A DNA stretch of 46,861 bases from Actinocrinis puniceicyclus (GTDB lineage: Bacteria; Actinomycetota; Actinomycetes; Streptomycetales; Catenulisporaceae), in NCBI RefSeq assembly GCF_018283645.1, contig NZ_JAGSXH010000043.1, forward strand, positions 1 through 46,861, read 5' to 3'. Position numbers and translations under genes: made by a program. The notes beneath the pieces are model-generated. The model saw nothing but the letters and a program-made list of their open reading frames with translations. It was not told the DNA's origin and searched no databases. Positions 27,585 to 36,223 of the stretch are shown one piece after another. Every line of letters begins with the position of its first letter. Position 1 is the stretch's first letter.

Positions 27585-28163
27585 TCAGCCGTGCGCCATC
27601 GGCACCGGCCGACGATTCGGGTAGATCATGCGCGCGCCCACCATCGGCGAGTGCTGGACCACCGGGACGTGCCTCGGTTCGGGTCGCCGCTCGCGCGCGG
27701 CCGGCAGCCGGGCGGGAACCGGCACCACCACGACCGGGCAGGTGGCGCTCGCGACACAGGCGCGGGCGATCGAACCGAGCGCCGGCCCCTGATACGGTCC
27801 CTCACCCTCGCGCCGGCGGTGGTTGTCCGCGTGCCCGAGCACCAGCATCCGAGCGCCGATCGCGAAGCGCACCAGGACCTGGCTCGGCACGCCGACGTCG
27901 AAGACCCGCTTGACGTGCTCCAGGCCGGATTGCGCGATCATGCGCTCGACCCGCGCTTCCTCGTCCAGGGCCTGCGCCTCGGTCGGCACGTACACGCCGC
28001 GGCCCGCGTAGGGGGCGCCGCGTCGGCCGCGCGGGTCCGTTACATGCACCGCGATAAGCGGCGCGCCGTGCGCCTCCGCCTCGCCGGCGGCCCAGTGCAG
28101 CGCCGCCATCGAGGCCTCAGTGCCGTCGACGCCGACGACGATCGGAGCGGGACCGTATGTCAT
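27585..28163 (-). CDS. universal stress protein
   Basis: A 192-residue UspA-fold protein: IVVGVDGTEASMAALHWAA at the start, RMLVLGHADN before the G-rich loop GPALGSIARACVASATCPVVV, then a proline/arginine-rich tail of about 40 residues not belonging to the fold. The ATG lies six bases after the preceding CBS gene and is part of the same operon. An ATP-binding stress protein in the dormancy regulon is the likely role. Confidence 0.9.
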   Translation of the reverse strand: MTYGPAPIVVGVDGTEASMAALHWAAGEAEAHGAPLIAVHVTDPRGRRGAPYAGRGVYVPTEAQALDEEARVERMIAQSGLEHVKRVFDVGVPSQVLVRFAIGARMLVLGHADNHRRREGEGPYQGPALGSIARACVASATCPVVVVPVPARLPAARERRPEPRHVPVVQHSPMVGARMIYPNRRPVPMAHG

Positions 28164-28169
28164 CGAAAC

Positions 28170-28613
28170 TCACTCCTGCCAAGCCCGCTGCTTCACGTCG
28201 GCCATGTCGGCGAGCGCCCGGGTGATGTCCCGCGCGGTGACCACGCCGAGGACGCGCGAGCCGGCGTCCAGGACGGGAACCGCGTCCAGGTTGTGTTCTG
28301 TCAGGGTTCGTGCACACGTGCGCAGGTCGTCGTCCGGGCTCAGCGAGATCCAGGAGGCGCAGCCCAGGCTCTCGACCGGGGTCGCCTTGAGCCGCTTGGG
28401 ATCCAGCGGCCAGAGCCCGGCCAGGTGCCGGGTGCCGATGACGCCGAGCGAACGGCCGGCGGCGTCGACGACGATCACGTGCCGGGCGGGTCCGGTCAGG
28501 AAGCGTCCGACCACTTCCCAAGCGCACGTGTTGTTACGCACGATCGCGGAGGGCTGGCTCATGACGTCCGAGGCGGTCTTCGACGCAAGGCCGGCGAGCG
28601 CGTATTCGTTCAT
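28170..28613 (-). CDS. CBS-domain pair protein
   Basis: A 147-residue protein consisting only of a CBS pair. CBS 1 covers about 12-70 (TASDVMSQPSAIVRNNTCAW, then GVIGTRHLAGL). CBS 2 covers about 80-140 (WISLSPDDDLRTCARTL, then GVVTARDITRAL). The ATG at 28613 has GGGAG nine bases upstream. It is first gene of the CBS-usp-CBS/BON operon. DosR-like box C ends 36 bases upstream of the ATG, a spacing shared with three other units. A nucleotide-sensing role is expected from the fold, and the effector is unknown. Confidence 0.9.
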   Translation of the reverse strand: MNEYALAGLASKTASDVMSQPSAIVRNNTCAWEVVGRFLTGPARHVIVVDAAGRSLGVIGTRHLAGLWPLDPKRLKATPVESLGCASWISLSPDDDLRTCARTLTEHNLDAVPVLDAGSRVLGVVTARDITRALADMADVKQRAWQE

Positions 28614-28648
28614 ACCGCCATGCTCCCGCCGGGCAGGCCCCCGGATCA

Positions 28649-28662
28649 GGGACCTTCGACCC
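28649..28662. promoter_or_regulatory. DosR-box-like site C (CBS-usp operon)
   Basis: GGGACCTTCGACCC reads as GGGTCGAAGGTCCC towards the minus-strand CBS gene. It is 36 bases before that ATG. It differs from site A only at the last base. Confidence 0.75.
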
Positions 28663-28735
28663 CAGGCGGGCCGCCACTGGTCGTGTCTTCCTTCGCGCCC
28701 GCCCCGTATGCGATCACCGCGCGTCTTCGCGGCCG

Positions 28736-30559
28736 CTACGCGTTCTGCGCGCTCTTGGCTCCTTCGAGCTTCTTGGGCACCTTCCAGGTGAGCACCGTGC
28801 CGCCGCCCGCGCGCGGCTCGGCCGTGAACATGCCGCCGAGTTGCTGCGCGCGCTCGCGCAGGTTCGCCAGGCCGCTGCGTCGCGCCCCCGGGCCGATGCC
28901 GACCCCGTCGTCGGCCACGGACAAGGCGACCGAGGAGGTGTCCGCCGACAGGTCGACGTCCACCCGCGAGCCCCGGGCGTGGCGCGCGGCGTTGGACAGC
29001 GCCTCTCGCAGCACCGCGAGCAGGTGCTCGGCGATCTCGGCGCCGACCAGGTGGTCGACCGGCCCGGTGAACCGCACCCCGGGGGTGAAGCCCAGCGCCA
29101 CGGCGGCCTGCTCGCACACCTCCATCACCTGGGCGCGCACGCTCGGCGCGTCCTCAAGGTCCTCCTCGTGGGCGTGCAGGGCGAAGATCGTCGAGCGGAT
29201 CACCTTGATCGTGTCATCGAGGTCTGCGACCGCCTGCGCGATGCGCCGCGCGACCGCGGGCTTCTGCGTGATCTTATACGCGCCCTGCAGGCTCATCGAG
29301 GTGGCGAACAGCCGCTGGATCGCCAGGTCGTGCAGGTCGCGGCCGATGCGATCGCGGTCCGCGTAGAGCGAGAGCAGTTCGCTGTCGTGCCGCCGCTCGG
29401 CCAGCTCCAGCACCACGGCGGCCTGCACGGCCAGGTCCGTGGTCAGACCGAACACGGTCGTGTCGAACGCCGGCGCGCCGGCGACCCGGGCCAGGGCCAG
29501 CGCGCCGCGCACCTGCCCGGCCGTGCCCAGCGGCACCGCGAGCACCGGGCCGAACTCGATCTCGGGCACCAGCCCCCCGGCGCGCGCCTCGGTGCGCACG
29601 TCGGCGAGCACTTCCGCGCGCGCGGTCTTGTAGACCGCGCCCAGCAGCGTCTCCTCCACGTCGAGGGCGACGCCGCGCAGCCGCTCGGCACCGTTCCCGT
29701 CGGCGGCCACGACCAGCAGTTCCCCGGTCTCCGACGAGGGCAGCGCGATCACCGCGAGGTCGGCGGTGGCGAAGCCGCGCACCCGTTGGGCGAAGGAGGC
29801 GAGCACGTCGTCGACGTCCTCGCCCGACAGCAGGCCCCGGGTCAGTTCGGCGGTCATCTCCAGCCAGGCCTCGCGGCGGCGGGCCTCGTCGTAGAGCCGG
29901 GCGTTGTCGATGGCCACGCCCGCGGCCGCCGCCAGGGCGGTGAGCACCGCCTCGTCGTCGGCGTCGAACGGCACGCCGCCGCGCTTCTCGGTCATGTACA
30001 GGTTGCCGAACACCTCGTCGCGCACCCGGATCGGCACGCCGAGGAACGAGTGCATCGGCGGATGGTTGGCCGGGAAGCCATAGGAGTTCGGGTGCTGCGC
30101 CAGGTCGTCGGTGCGCAGCGGCTCGGGGCGCCGGATCAGCTCCCCGAGCAGACCGTGGCCCTCCGGGTACGGGCCGATCGCCCTGATCTGCTCCGGGGTC
30201 AGCCCCACGGTGATGAACCGCGAGAGCCGCCGGCGGTCCTCGCCGAGCACGCCCAGCGCGCCGTACTGCGCGTCGACGAGCGTCGCGGCGGCCTGGGCGA
30301 TCCGCCCGAGCGCCTGCTCCAGGTCGAGACCGCTGCCGATGCCGACCACGGCCTCCAGCAGTTGGCGTACCCGGTCGCGCGCGGAGCGCACGGAAGCCAG
30401 CCGCATCTGCAGCTCATCGAGCAGTTCGTCGATGCGCAGCGTCGGCAGAATCCGCGCGACCTCGTCACCGAGCTGGTCGGCCACAGTCAACCGCCTCTCC
30501 AAGGGGACGGCTGCGGCCGGACGTCCCTCACGTCCGCGCCGCCGACCCTCTTGGATCAC
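28736..30559 (-). CDS. devS: DevS/DosS-like two-GAF sensor histidine kinase
   Basis: A 607-residue soluble kinase without membrane segments. GAF-A covers about 65-215. GAF-B covers about 235-385. The HisKA_3 block has the phospho-acceptor in DRIGRDLHDLAIQRLF (His410). The ATPase covers about 500-600 (EALSNAARHARG, DDGVGIG, GLANLRERAQQLGG). GAF-A contains NSYGFPANHPPMHSFLGVP. By alignment from memory, His166 corresponds to the heme-proximal His149 of mycobacterial DosS, so O2/NO/redox sensing is plausible. The GTG start overlaps the stop of the flavin-fold gene (GTGA). Its partner DevR is encoded 500 bases upstream. Confidence 0.93.
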   Translation of the reverse strand: MIQEGRRRGREGRPAAAVPLERRLTVADQLGDEVARILPTLRIDELLDELQMRLASVRSARDRVRQLLEAVVGIGSGLDLEQALGRIAQAAATLVDAQYGALGVLGEDRRRLSRFITVGLTPEQIRAIGPYPEGHGLLGELIRRPEPLRTDDLAQHPNSYGFPANHPPMHSFLGVPIRVRDEVFGNLYMTEKRGGVPFDADDEAVLTALAAAAGVAIDNARLYDEARRREAWLEMTAELTRGLLSGEDVDDVLASFAQRVRGFATADLAVIALPSSETGELLVVAADGNGAERLRGVALDVEETLLGAVYKTARAEVLADVRTEARAGGLVPEIEFGPVLAVPLGTAGQVRGALALARVAGAPAFDTTVFGLTTDLAVQAAVVLELAERRHDSELLSLYADRDRIGRDLHDLAIQRLFATSMSLQGAYKITQKPAVARRIAQAVADLDDTIKVIRSTIFALHAHEEDLEDAPSVRAQVMEVCEQAAVALGFTPGVRFTGPVDHLVGAEIAEHLLAVLREALSNAARHARGSRVDVDLSADTSSVALSVADDGVGIGPGARRSGLANLRERAQQLGGMFTAEPRAGGGTVLTWKVPKKLEGAKSAQNA

Positions 30560-31014
30560 CGTACTGCGCCCGATCCGCTCACGACGACTCCAGCGGGCAC
30601 CGCCGCGCGTTCACCCAGCCAGCGGCCGGTGACCACGGTCAGCGGAATACGGATCAAGTGGTCCTTAACGCCCGGAGCCCACGGGACGGGACCGTCCTGG
30701 CGGGCGCGGGCGAGTTCCAGCTCGTCCGTCACCAGTTGCGCGGTGCCGAGCACCGCGACCGACCAGCCGGAGCGGGTCGCGCGGTCCAGCTGGTCGGCCT
30801 CGAAGGCCACCACGGCGCCGCGCACCGCCTGTCCGAGCGATGAGGCGGAACCGGTCCAGATCAGCACGGCGCCGGCCCGCACCGCGAAGTTGACCGGCCG
30901 GATCGCCGGCAGGGCTCGCCGGGTGTAGACCAGGCGACCCACTTCCTGCGTCTCCAACAGCGCGATGGCTTCAGCGCGGGAGAGCACTTCGAGGCCGTTC
31001 ACGTCCGTTTCCAT
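30556..31014 (-). CDS. pyridoxamine 5'-phosphate oxidase-fold (FMN/F420-binding) protein
   Basis: A 152-residue split-beta-barrel protein. LSRAEAIALLETQEVGRLVY and PAIRPVNFAVRAGAVLIWTG form the flavin-barrel N-terminus. VAFEADQLDRATRSGWSVAV is the typical C-terminal half of the 'PPOX class' proteins found in DosR regulons such as the Rv3131/Rv2004c neighbourhood. The cofactor (FMN, F420 or heme) cannot be told from sequence. It is translationally coupled to devS. DosR-like dyad D lies 35 bases before its ATG. A redox-related role in the sensing unit is inferred. Confidence 0.87.
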   Translation of the reverse strand: METDVNGLEVLSRAEAIALLETQEVGRLVYTRRALPAIRPVNFAVRAGAVLIWTGSASSLGQAVRGAVVAFEADQLDRATRSGWSVAVLGTAQLVTDELELARARQDGPVPWAPGVKDHLIRIPLTVVTGRWLGERAAVPAGVVVSGSGAVR

Positions 31015-31049
31015 AGACTGATCGTCCGCTGCCGCGCGGTGGGCGGACA

Positions 31050-31063
31050 GGGCCGTTGGGCCC
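31050..31063. promoter_or_regulatory. DosR-box-like site D (weaker, PPOX-devS)
   Basis: GGGCCGTTGGGCCC has the right length and dyad, with C for A at position 4. It is 35 bases before the ATG of the flavin-fold gene, close to the spacing of sites B, C and E, which raises confidence despite the mismatch. It would make devS autoregulated. Confidence 0.55.
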
Positions 31064-31077
31064 GAATCGCTCCCGCC

Positions 31078-31767
31078 TTAGCCGTGCGCGTGCCCGCCCG
31101 CCTTGAGCTCGGAGACCAGTACCGCCGCCTGCACCCGCCGTTCGATGCCGAGCTTCGCCAGCAGCGAGGAGACGTAGTTCTTCACCGTCTTCTCCGCGAG
31201 GAACAGCCGCTCGCCGATCTGACGGTTGGTCAGGCCCTCGCCGATCAGTTCCAGGATCCGCCGCTCCTGCGCGGTGAGCGCGGCCAGCGGGTCCTTGCGT
31301 TCCCCGCCGCGCAGCCGCTGCATGACGGAGGCGGCCAGCTTCGGGTCGAGCAGCGAGCCCCCCGCGGCGACCGTGCGCACCGCCCCGACCAGGTCCATGC
31401 CGCCGACCTGCTTGAGCAGGTAGCCGGACGCGCCGGCCAGGATCGCGTCGAACAGGGCCTCGTCGTCCGAGAACGAGGTGAGCATCAGGCAGGCCAGTTC
31501 CGGCATCCGGGAGCGCAGTTCCCGGCAGACGGTCACTCCGTCGCCGTCGGGCAGGCGCACATCGAGCACCGCCACCTGGGGGCGCACCGCGGGCACCCGT
31601 GCCAGCGCCTCGGCCGCCGTGGACGCCTCGCCTACGACCTCGAATTCGCCCTCGATCTCCAGCAGGTCCTTCAGGCCGCGGCGGACCACCTCGTGGTCGT
31701 CGAGCAGGAACACCCGGGTCGGTCCGGGGGGTGCGGCGGGGCGCTCGGCCTCGTTCGACTGTGTCAT
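31078..31767 (-). CDS. devR: DevR/DosR-like NarL-family response regulator
   Basis: A 229-residue regulator. The receiver covers about 17-135 with acidic pocket [11 protein letters not shown], phospho-acceptor Asp69 in [11 protein letters not shown] and GYLLKQVGG with the conserved Lys. The LuxR HTH covers about 165-225 ([39 protein letters not shown]), the helix set of DevR/NarL proteins. I chose the ATG at 31767, whose N-terminus [10 protein letters not shown] is a natural linker. The ribosome site is weak. A DosR-like dyad 36 bases upstream implies autoactivation. It pairs with the devS-like kinase and should bind the GGGAC-N4-GTCCC sites in this window. Confidence 0.94.
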   Translation of the reverse strand: MTQSNEAERPAAPPGPTRVFLLDDHEVVRRGLKDLLEIEGEFEVVGEASTAAEALARVPAVRPQVAVLDVRLPDGDGVTVCRELRSRMPELACLMLTSFSDDEALFDAILAGASGYLLKQVGGMDLVGAVRTVAAGGSLLDPKLAASVMQRLRGGERKDPLAALTAQERRILELIGEGLTNRQIGERLFLAEKTVKNYVSSLLAKLGIERRVQAAVLVSELKAGGHAHG

Positions 31768-31803
31768 GTCCCGACGGTAACCCCATTTGACCCCTCGCCG
31801 CAC

Positions 31804-31817
31804 GGGTCCAAGGTCCC
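31804..31817. promoter_or_regulatory. DosR-box-like site E (devR)
   Basis: GGGTCCAAGGTCCC reads GGGACCTTGGACCC towards devR. One base differs from the perfect palindrome B. It ends 36 bases before the devR ATG, the spacing found at B and C, so devR is probably autoregulated. Confidence 0.78.
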
Positions 31818-31870
31818 GGGCGCGGCGCCGGTGAGACAGGCCGCTGTGCCGCCCGCGGTGCGCACCAGGC

Positions 31871-32260
31871 TCACAGCAGTTGCCGGCGGTGCGCGGACCG
31901 CGAGTACCAACGCCAATGCCAGCGCCACCGCGCCTGAACTTCGCGTGTGTGCTGCCGGACCAACCGCATGTAGAGCCGCTGCCTCACCGCGTCCACGCAC
32001 GCGGGGACGCTGTCGCCTTCCGCGTGCGCTTGGACGATGCGGCCGTTCACGTCGAGGCTCACCCCGACCCGCACCGGATGCGACGCCGCCGGGTTGCCGG
32101 AAACCGCCACGGTCACGTGCACCCTGCGCAACTGTTGGCGCGTGTACGCGGCCAGGGCGTGCAACTTGTCGACGGCATACCGCCGGTCCTCGGACGAGAG
32201 CGGCCCGGTCACCTCCACCAGGACGGACTCGGCCGACGCCCGCTGCGAGAGTCTGGACAT
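31871..32260 (-). CDS. short HPF/RaiA-like (S30AE) ribosome-associated protein
   Basis: A 129-residue protein with a sigma-54-modulation/HPF N-terminal fold: [53 protein letters not shown] and [18 protein letters not shown]. It lacks the C-terminal dimerisation domain of long HPF. It instead ends in a basic aromatic tail, [16 protein letters not shown]. The ATG at 32260 has GGGGAAG just ahead. HPF-like proteins stall ribosomes in stationary phase or hypoxia (the DosR-regulon Rv0079 and RafH cases), which fits this neighbourhood. Tail function is unknown. No DosR box of good quality precedes it. Confidence 0.75.
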   Translation of the reverse strand: MSRLSQRASAESVLVEVTGPLSSEDRRYAVDKLHALAAYTRQQLRRVHVTVAVSGNPAASHPVRVGVSLDVNGRIVQAHAEGDSVPACVDAVRQRLYMRLVRQHTREVQARWRWHWRWYSRSAHRRQLL

Positions 32261-32308
32261 GGTCTTCCCCAAAGCGACTTGTTCCCCGTGCGGATCGGCT
32301 CGGGGGCG

Positions 32309-32342
32309 CGACGCGGCCGCTCGGCTCGCGGCGGCCGCGTCG
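32309..32342. terminator. 12-bp stem hairpin after the alcohol dehydrogenase gene
   Basis: CGACGCGGCCGC and GCGGCCGCGTCG are perfect complements around a 10-base loop. The hairpin starts 13 bases after the ADH stop on the minus strand and lies about 50 bases before the HPF-like start, so it can end the ADH transcript. Confidence 0.8.
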
Positions 32343-32354
32343 GCCCGGATCGGC

Positions 32355-33395
32355 TCAGCGCCGGAAGAGGGCGACCTTCAGCGCGCCGGTGTCCGCCGCG
32401 CGCTCGAAGACGTCGTAGGCGTCCTGCATCTCGTGCAGACCGAAGCGGTGGGTCACGAACGCGCCCGTGTCGAACCGGCCAGCGGCCGTCATCCGCAGCA
32501 GCGTCGGCGTGGAGAACGTGTCGACCAGTCCGGTCGTGATGGTCACGTCCTTGATCCACAGGCTTTCCAGGTGCAGCGTCGCGGACGCGCCGTGCACGCC
32601 GATGTTGGCGACATGGCCGCCGGGGCGCACCAGGCGGGTGCACAGCTCGAACGTCTCGGGCGTGCCCACGGCCTCCATGACCACGTCCGCGCCGAGCCCG
32701 TCGGTCGCGGCCATGACCTGCGCCTCGCAGTCGCCGCCGGGGGTGAGCACCAGGTCCGCGCCGAAGTGCTTGGCCGCCTCCAGGCGCGGGGCCGCCTTGT
32801 CGATGCCGATCACGAGGCTGGGGCTCAGCAACCGTGCCGTCGCGATCGCGGCCAGCCCGATCGGGCCGGTGCCGACCACGGCGACGCTGTCGCCCGGGCG
32901 CACCGCGCCGTTGAGGACGCCCACCTCGTACGAGGTGGGCAGGATGTCGGCCAGCAGCAACGCGGCCTCGTCGCTGACGGAGTCCGGCAACTTGTACGTG
33001 GAGGTGTCGGCGTACGGCACGCGCACGTACTCCGCCTGAGTGCCGTCGATCAGGTGGCCGAGGATCCAGCCGCCGCCCTCCCGGCACTGTCCGTAGCGGC
33101 CGACGCGGCAGTAGGAGCAGCGGGCGCAGGAGGTGATACAGGAGATCAGGACCCGGTCGCCGACCTTCACGCCGCCGACCGCGAGCCCGGTCTCCACCAC
33201 CGTGCCGACCGCCTCGTGCCCCAGGATCCGGCCCTCGGTCACCGCGGGCACGTCGCCGCCGAGAATGTGCAGGTCGGTGCCGCAGATGGTGACCGCGTCA
33301 ACACGCACGACCGCGTCGCCCGGGTCGATCAGCCGCGGGTCCGGCGCTTCCTGCCAGGAGCGCCTTCCCGGTCCGTGGAATACCAGCGCCTTCAT
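32355..33395 (-). CDS. zinc-dependent alcohol dehydrogenase (MDR family)
   Basis: A 346-residue NAD(P)-dependent dehydrogenase. Catalytic zinc ligands are Cys38 (ICGTDLH) and His60-Glu61 (GHEAVG). The structural zinc lobe is Cys90, 93, 96 and 104 (CARCSYCRVGRYGQC). The coenzyme-binding GTGPIGLAA is near residue 175, and Asp at the end of the second Rossmann strand (IGIDKAAPR) favours NAD. I chose the ATG at 33395 with GAGGAGG upstream. DosR-like box F overlaps the preceding gene's stop, 87 bases upstream. A likely job is reducing acetaldehyde or another aldehyde to regenerate NAD in hypoxia. The substrate is unproven. Confidence 0.92.
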   Translation of the reverse strand: MKALVFHGPGRRSWQEAPDPRLIDPGDAVVRVDAVTICGTDLHILGGDVPAVTEGRILGHEAVGTVVETGLAVGGVKVGDRVLISCITSCARCSYCRVGRYGQCREGGGWILGHLIDGTQAEYVRVPYADTSTYKLPDSVSDEAALLLADILPTSYEVGVLNGAVRPGDSVAVVGTGPIGLAAIATARLLSPSLVIGIDKAAPRLEAAKHFGADLVLTPGGDCEAQVMAATDGLGADVVMEAVGTPETFELCTRLVRPGGHVANIGVHGASATLHLESLWIKDVTITTGLVDTFSTPTLLRMTAAGRFDTGAFVTHRFGLHEMQDAYDVFERAADTGALKVALFRR

Positions 33396-33479
33396 GACCG
33401 CCTCCTCGTGCTGTTGGAACCGGGCCGCCGCGGGGCGGCGGCCCCTGCCTCTCACGATGGGCCCGCGCCGGCCGCGGCC

Positions 33480-35204
33480 CTAGGGACCAACGTCCTGTAG
33501 CGCCGCGTCCCGATGCTCGGTGCGATCCGCGGGCTCGTCCCGCGCCGGCTCGGGCACCATCTCGATCGCCGCGGCCGGGCACTCCGCCGCGCACAACCCG
33601 CAGCCTTTGCAGTACTCCAGGTCGATCGCGTAGCGCGGCTGCCCGTCGGCGTCGAAACCGAGCTTGGTGATCGCGTTGTCGGGGCACACCCCGTAACAGT
33701 TGTCGCAGCCGAAGCAGTTGCCGCAGGACAGGCAGCGGCGCGCTTCGTACAGGGCGTTGTGCTCGGTCAGACCCTGGACGACCTCCGCGAAGGTGTCGAC
33801 GCGACGGGCCGCGTCCAGTTGCGGGCGCAGCATCGCGGGGGCGTCGCTGTAGTACCAGGTGTTGAGCCTGCCGAACGGCACGGGGGTCTCTGCCGACGGC
33901 TGTTGCCGGGGCACGTCCCGCTGCTCGCCCGCCACCGCGCTCAGGTACCGGTCGATCCGGCGTGCCGCCGCGGCGCCCTGGCCGATCGCGCCGGTCGCGG
34001 TGCGTTCCGGTCCGGCCACGGCGTCGCCGCCCGCGTACACGCCCGGCCGGCCGGTCGCCAGGTCCGCGTCCACGTCGATCACGCCGTCGCCGACGCCGAC
34101 CCCGGCCGCGCCGGCGAGCCAGCCGAGATCCGCGCTCTGGCCGAGGGCGAGCACCAGCGTGTCGGCTTCGAGCGTCTCGAACCGCCCGGTCGGCTGCGGG
34201 AATCCGGACTCGTCCAGTTCCATGCGCTCCACCGCGATCAAGCCGCGGTCGGCGTGGGCGATGGTGGAGAGCCAGCGCACGCTGACTCCCTCGGCCAACG
34301 CTTCTTCGAGCTCTGATTCGTGCGCGGGCATGCGCTCGCGGGTGCGCCGGTAGACCACCACGGCGTCGGTCGCGCCGAGCCTGCGCGCGGTGCGCGCCGC
34401 GTCCATCGCGGTGTTGCCGCCGCCGTAGATCGCGACCCTGCGGCCGAGGCGCAACGGCCAGCGGTCCTCGGCCGCGGCCAGCACCGTGAGCGCGTCGAGC
34501 ACGTGCGCGCTGTCCCCGGCCGGGACATACGCGTTCTTACCCGCCTGTGCGCCGACGCCGAGGAAGGCCGCGTCGAACCCGCCCTCGCGCAGCGCGGCGT
34601 CCAGGTCGTCGACGCAGGACTGCGTCTCGAACCGCACGCCGAGCGCGGCGATCCGGGCGATCTCCGCGTCCAGCACCTCGCGGGGCAGTCGATACCGCGG
34701 AATGCCGTAGCGCAGCATTCCGCCGAGTTTCGCGGCCGCCTCCCGCACGGTCACCGCGTGGCCGCGCAGGGCGAGCTGGTAGGCGGCGGAAAGGCCGGCC
34801 GGACCGGATCCGACGACCAGGACGCGGCGGCCGGTCGGCTCGGCGCCGCGCGGCACGGTCCAGCCGCGCCGGATCGCCTCGTCGCCGAGGAAGCGTTCAA
34901 CCGCGTTGATGCCCACGACCTGGTCGAGTTGCCCGCGATTGCACGCGGTCTCGCAGGGGTGGTAGCAGACGCGGCCCATGACGGCGGGCAGCGGATTGTC
35001 CCGCATCAGCCGCCGCCACGCGGTCTCGTAGGATCCGTCCTCGGCCGTGTAGAGCCAGTCGCGCACCGCCTCCCCGGCCGGGCAGGCGGCCGCGCAGGGC
35101 GGCAGGCCGTGCGCATAGACGGGCCGCTCGACGCGCCACGCGCCGGTGTGGTTGGCGCGGCTGCTGCCCGGGTCGAGCGTGGTGGCGAAGGGATGTGCGC
35201 TCAC
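33480..35204 (-). CDS. FAD-dependent NAD(P)H oxidoreductase fused to a two-cluster ferredoxin domain
   Basis: A 574-residue GltD/NfnB-like flavoprotein. The N-terminal cysteine region (Cys37, 41, 80, 84, 88) is the Fe-S domain seen in the glutamate synthase small subunit. The FAD-binding GSGPAGLSAAYQLALRG starts near 132. NAD(P)-binding YGGGNTAMDAARTA is near 265. GVYAGGDAVAG is the closing FAD motif. From 491 on, CLSCGNCFGCDNCYGVCP and CKGCGLCAAECP form two [4Fe-4S] sites resembling the POR delta subunit. The GTG overlaps the POR beta stop. It probably takes electrons from the POR to NAD(P), in place of a free ferredoxin. Confidence 0.88.
   Translation of the reverse strand: MSAHPFATTLDPGSSRANHTGAWRVERPVYAHGLPPCAAACPAGEAVRDWLYTAEDGSYETAWRRLMRDNPLPAVMGRVCYHPCETACNRGQLDQVVGINAVERFLGDEAIRRGWTVPRGAEPTGRRVLVVGSGPAGLSAAYQLALRGHAVTVREAAAKLGGMLRYGIPRYRLPREVLDAEIARIAALGVRFETQSCVDDLDAALREGGFDAAFLGVGAQAGKNAYVPAGDSAHVLDALTVLAAAEDRWPLRLGRRVAIYGGGNTAMDAARTARRLGATDAVVVYRRTRERMPAHESELEEALAEGVSVRWLSTIAHADRGLIAVERMELDESGFPQPTGRFETLEADTLVLALGQSADLGWLAGAAGVGVGDGVIDVDADLATGRPGVYAGGDAVAGPERTATGAIGQGAAAARRIDRYLSAVAGEQRDVPRQQPSAETPVPFGRLNTWYYSDAPAMLRPQLDAARRVDTFAEVVQGLTEHNALYEARRCLSCGNCFGCDNCYGVCPDNAITKLGFDADGQPRYAIDLEYCKGCGLCAAECPAAAIEMVPEPARDEPADRTEHRDAALQDVGP
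33483..33496. promoter_or_regulatory. DosR-box-like site F (ADH)
   Basis: GGGACCAACGTCCT (reverse: AGGACGTTGGTCCC) matches GGGAC-N4-GTCCC at 13 of 14 dyad-relevant positions. It lies at the end of the FAD/ferredoxin gene and 87 bases before the ADH ATG. The distance is longer than at B, C and E but similar to site I. Confidence 0.65.
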
Positions 35205-36223
35205 GGCTGCCCTCCCAGCCCGTATACGCGGATGTTGCGGTCGGCTTCGGCCTGGATGCGCGCGACGAGGTCGGGGCGGCCGCCGGCGGCCTGGTCGGCG
35301 AACAGGTGCGCGAAGCGGCCCTGCGCGCGCAGGTATTCGTCCACGGGCACCTGCTGCCGGATCGGCGTCACCGACACCAGCTCGCCGTGTTCGGCCTCGA
35401 ACAGGGGGAACAGCCCGCACTGGGTGGCGAGGCGGGCCAGGCGGATGGTCTGCGAGGAGGGCGCCGCCCAGCCCAGCGGGCACGGCACCAGCACGTGCAG
35501 GTAGCGCGCGCCGGTGAACTGCATGGCCCGCTCGACCTTAGCCTCCAGGTCGCGCAGGTCTGCGACGCTGGCGGTGGCCACGTACGGGATGCGGTGCGCC
35601 ATGGCGATGGCGGGCACGTCCTTGCCCTGCCCGAAGCGGTTGCCTGGATGGCCCGGCGCGACCGGCGTGGTCGCGGTGCGGGCAGCCGCGGGTGTCGCTC
35701 CGGAACGCTGCACGCCGGTGTTCATGTACGCCTCGTTGTCGTAGCACACGAACAGCACGTCGTCGTTGCGTTCGCACATGCCGGACAGCACGCCCATCCC
35801 GATGTCAACGGTCCCGCCGTCGCCCGCCTGCCCCAGGACCCTGATTTCCTCGTGGCCCTGCGCTTTGAGCGCCGCGGCGACGCCCGAGGCGACCGCCGGG
35901 GCGTTGCCGAACAGCGAATGCAGCCAGGGCACCCGCCAGGCGCTCTCCGGGAACGGCGTGGACACCACCTCAAGGCAGCCGGTCGCGTTGACCACGACCA
36001 GCTTGCCCTCGGTGGCGCGCATGGCGGCGTCCAGGACGTACCGCGCGCCGAGCACTTCGCCACAGCCCTGACAGGCCCGGTGCCCCGATATCATGGTATT
36101 GGCTCTTTGTGGATCGGCCTGCGCCGCGCGCTGCTCCCGCGGCAGCAACCGGTTGCCGACGGCGAGCGAGCCGACCTGGTAGAACTTCACCCCGCTCGCG
36201 GTGCGGTGCGTGATTTCGGTCAT
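35201..36223 (-). CDS. porB: 2-oxoacid (pyruvate):ferredoxin oxidoreductase, beta subunit
   Basis: The TPP-binding subunit, 340 residues. The [4Fe-4S] ligands start with CQGCGE (Cys51, Cys54), then Cys83 in NATGCLEVV and a later Cys in VPCPLGW. The thiamine-diphosphate site is LGQAGDGGTVDIGMG with CYDNEAYMNTG. Two overlaps (ATGA with alpha, GTGA with the FAD gene) make it a tight operon. The enzyme decarboxylates pyruvate or another oxoacid to acyl-CoA, passing electrons to ferredoxin, and is oxygen-sensitive in most cases. The substrate is inferred from similarity. Confidence 0.92.
   Translation of the reverse strand: MTEITHRTASGVKFYQVGSLAVGNRLLPREQRAAQADPQRANTMISGHRACQGCGEVLGARYVLDAAMRATEGKLVVVNATGCLEVVSTPFPESAWRVPWLHSLFGNAPAVASGVAAALKAQGHEEIRVLGQAGDGGTVDIGMGVLSGMCERNDDVLFVCYDNEAYMNTGVQRSGATPAAARTATTPVAPGHPGNRFGQGKDVPAIAMAHRIPYVATASVADLRDLEAKVERAMQFTGARYLHVLVPCPLGWAAPSSQTIRLARLATQCGLFPLFEAEHGELVSVTPIRQQVPVDEYLRAQGRFAHLFADQAAGGRPDLVARIQAEADRNIRVYGLGGQP

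Noticed and set aside
28149-28162. GGGACCGTATGTCA as a DosR box
   Set aside because: It lies inside the start of the usp coding sequence, only one arm fits, and the operon already has box C.
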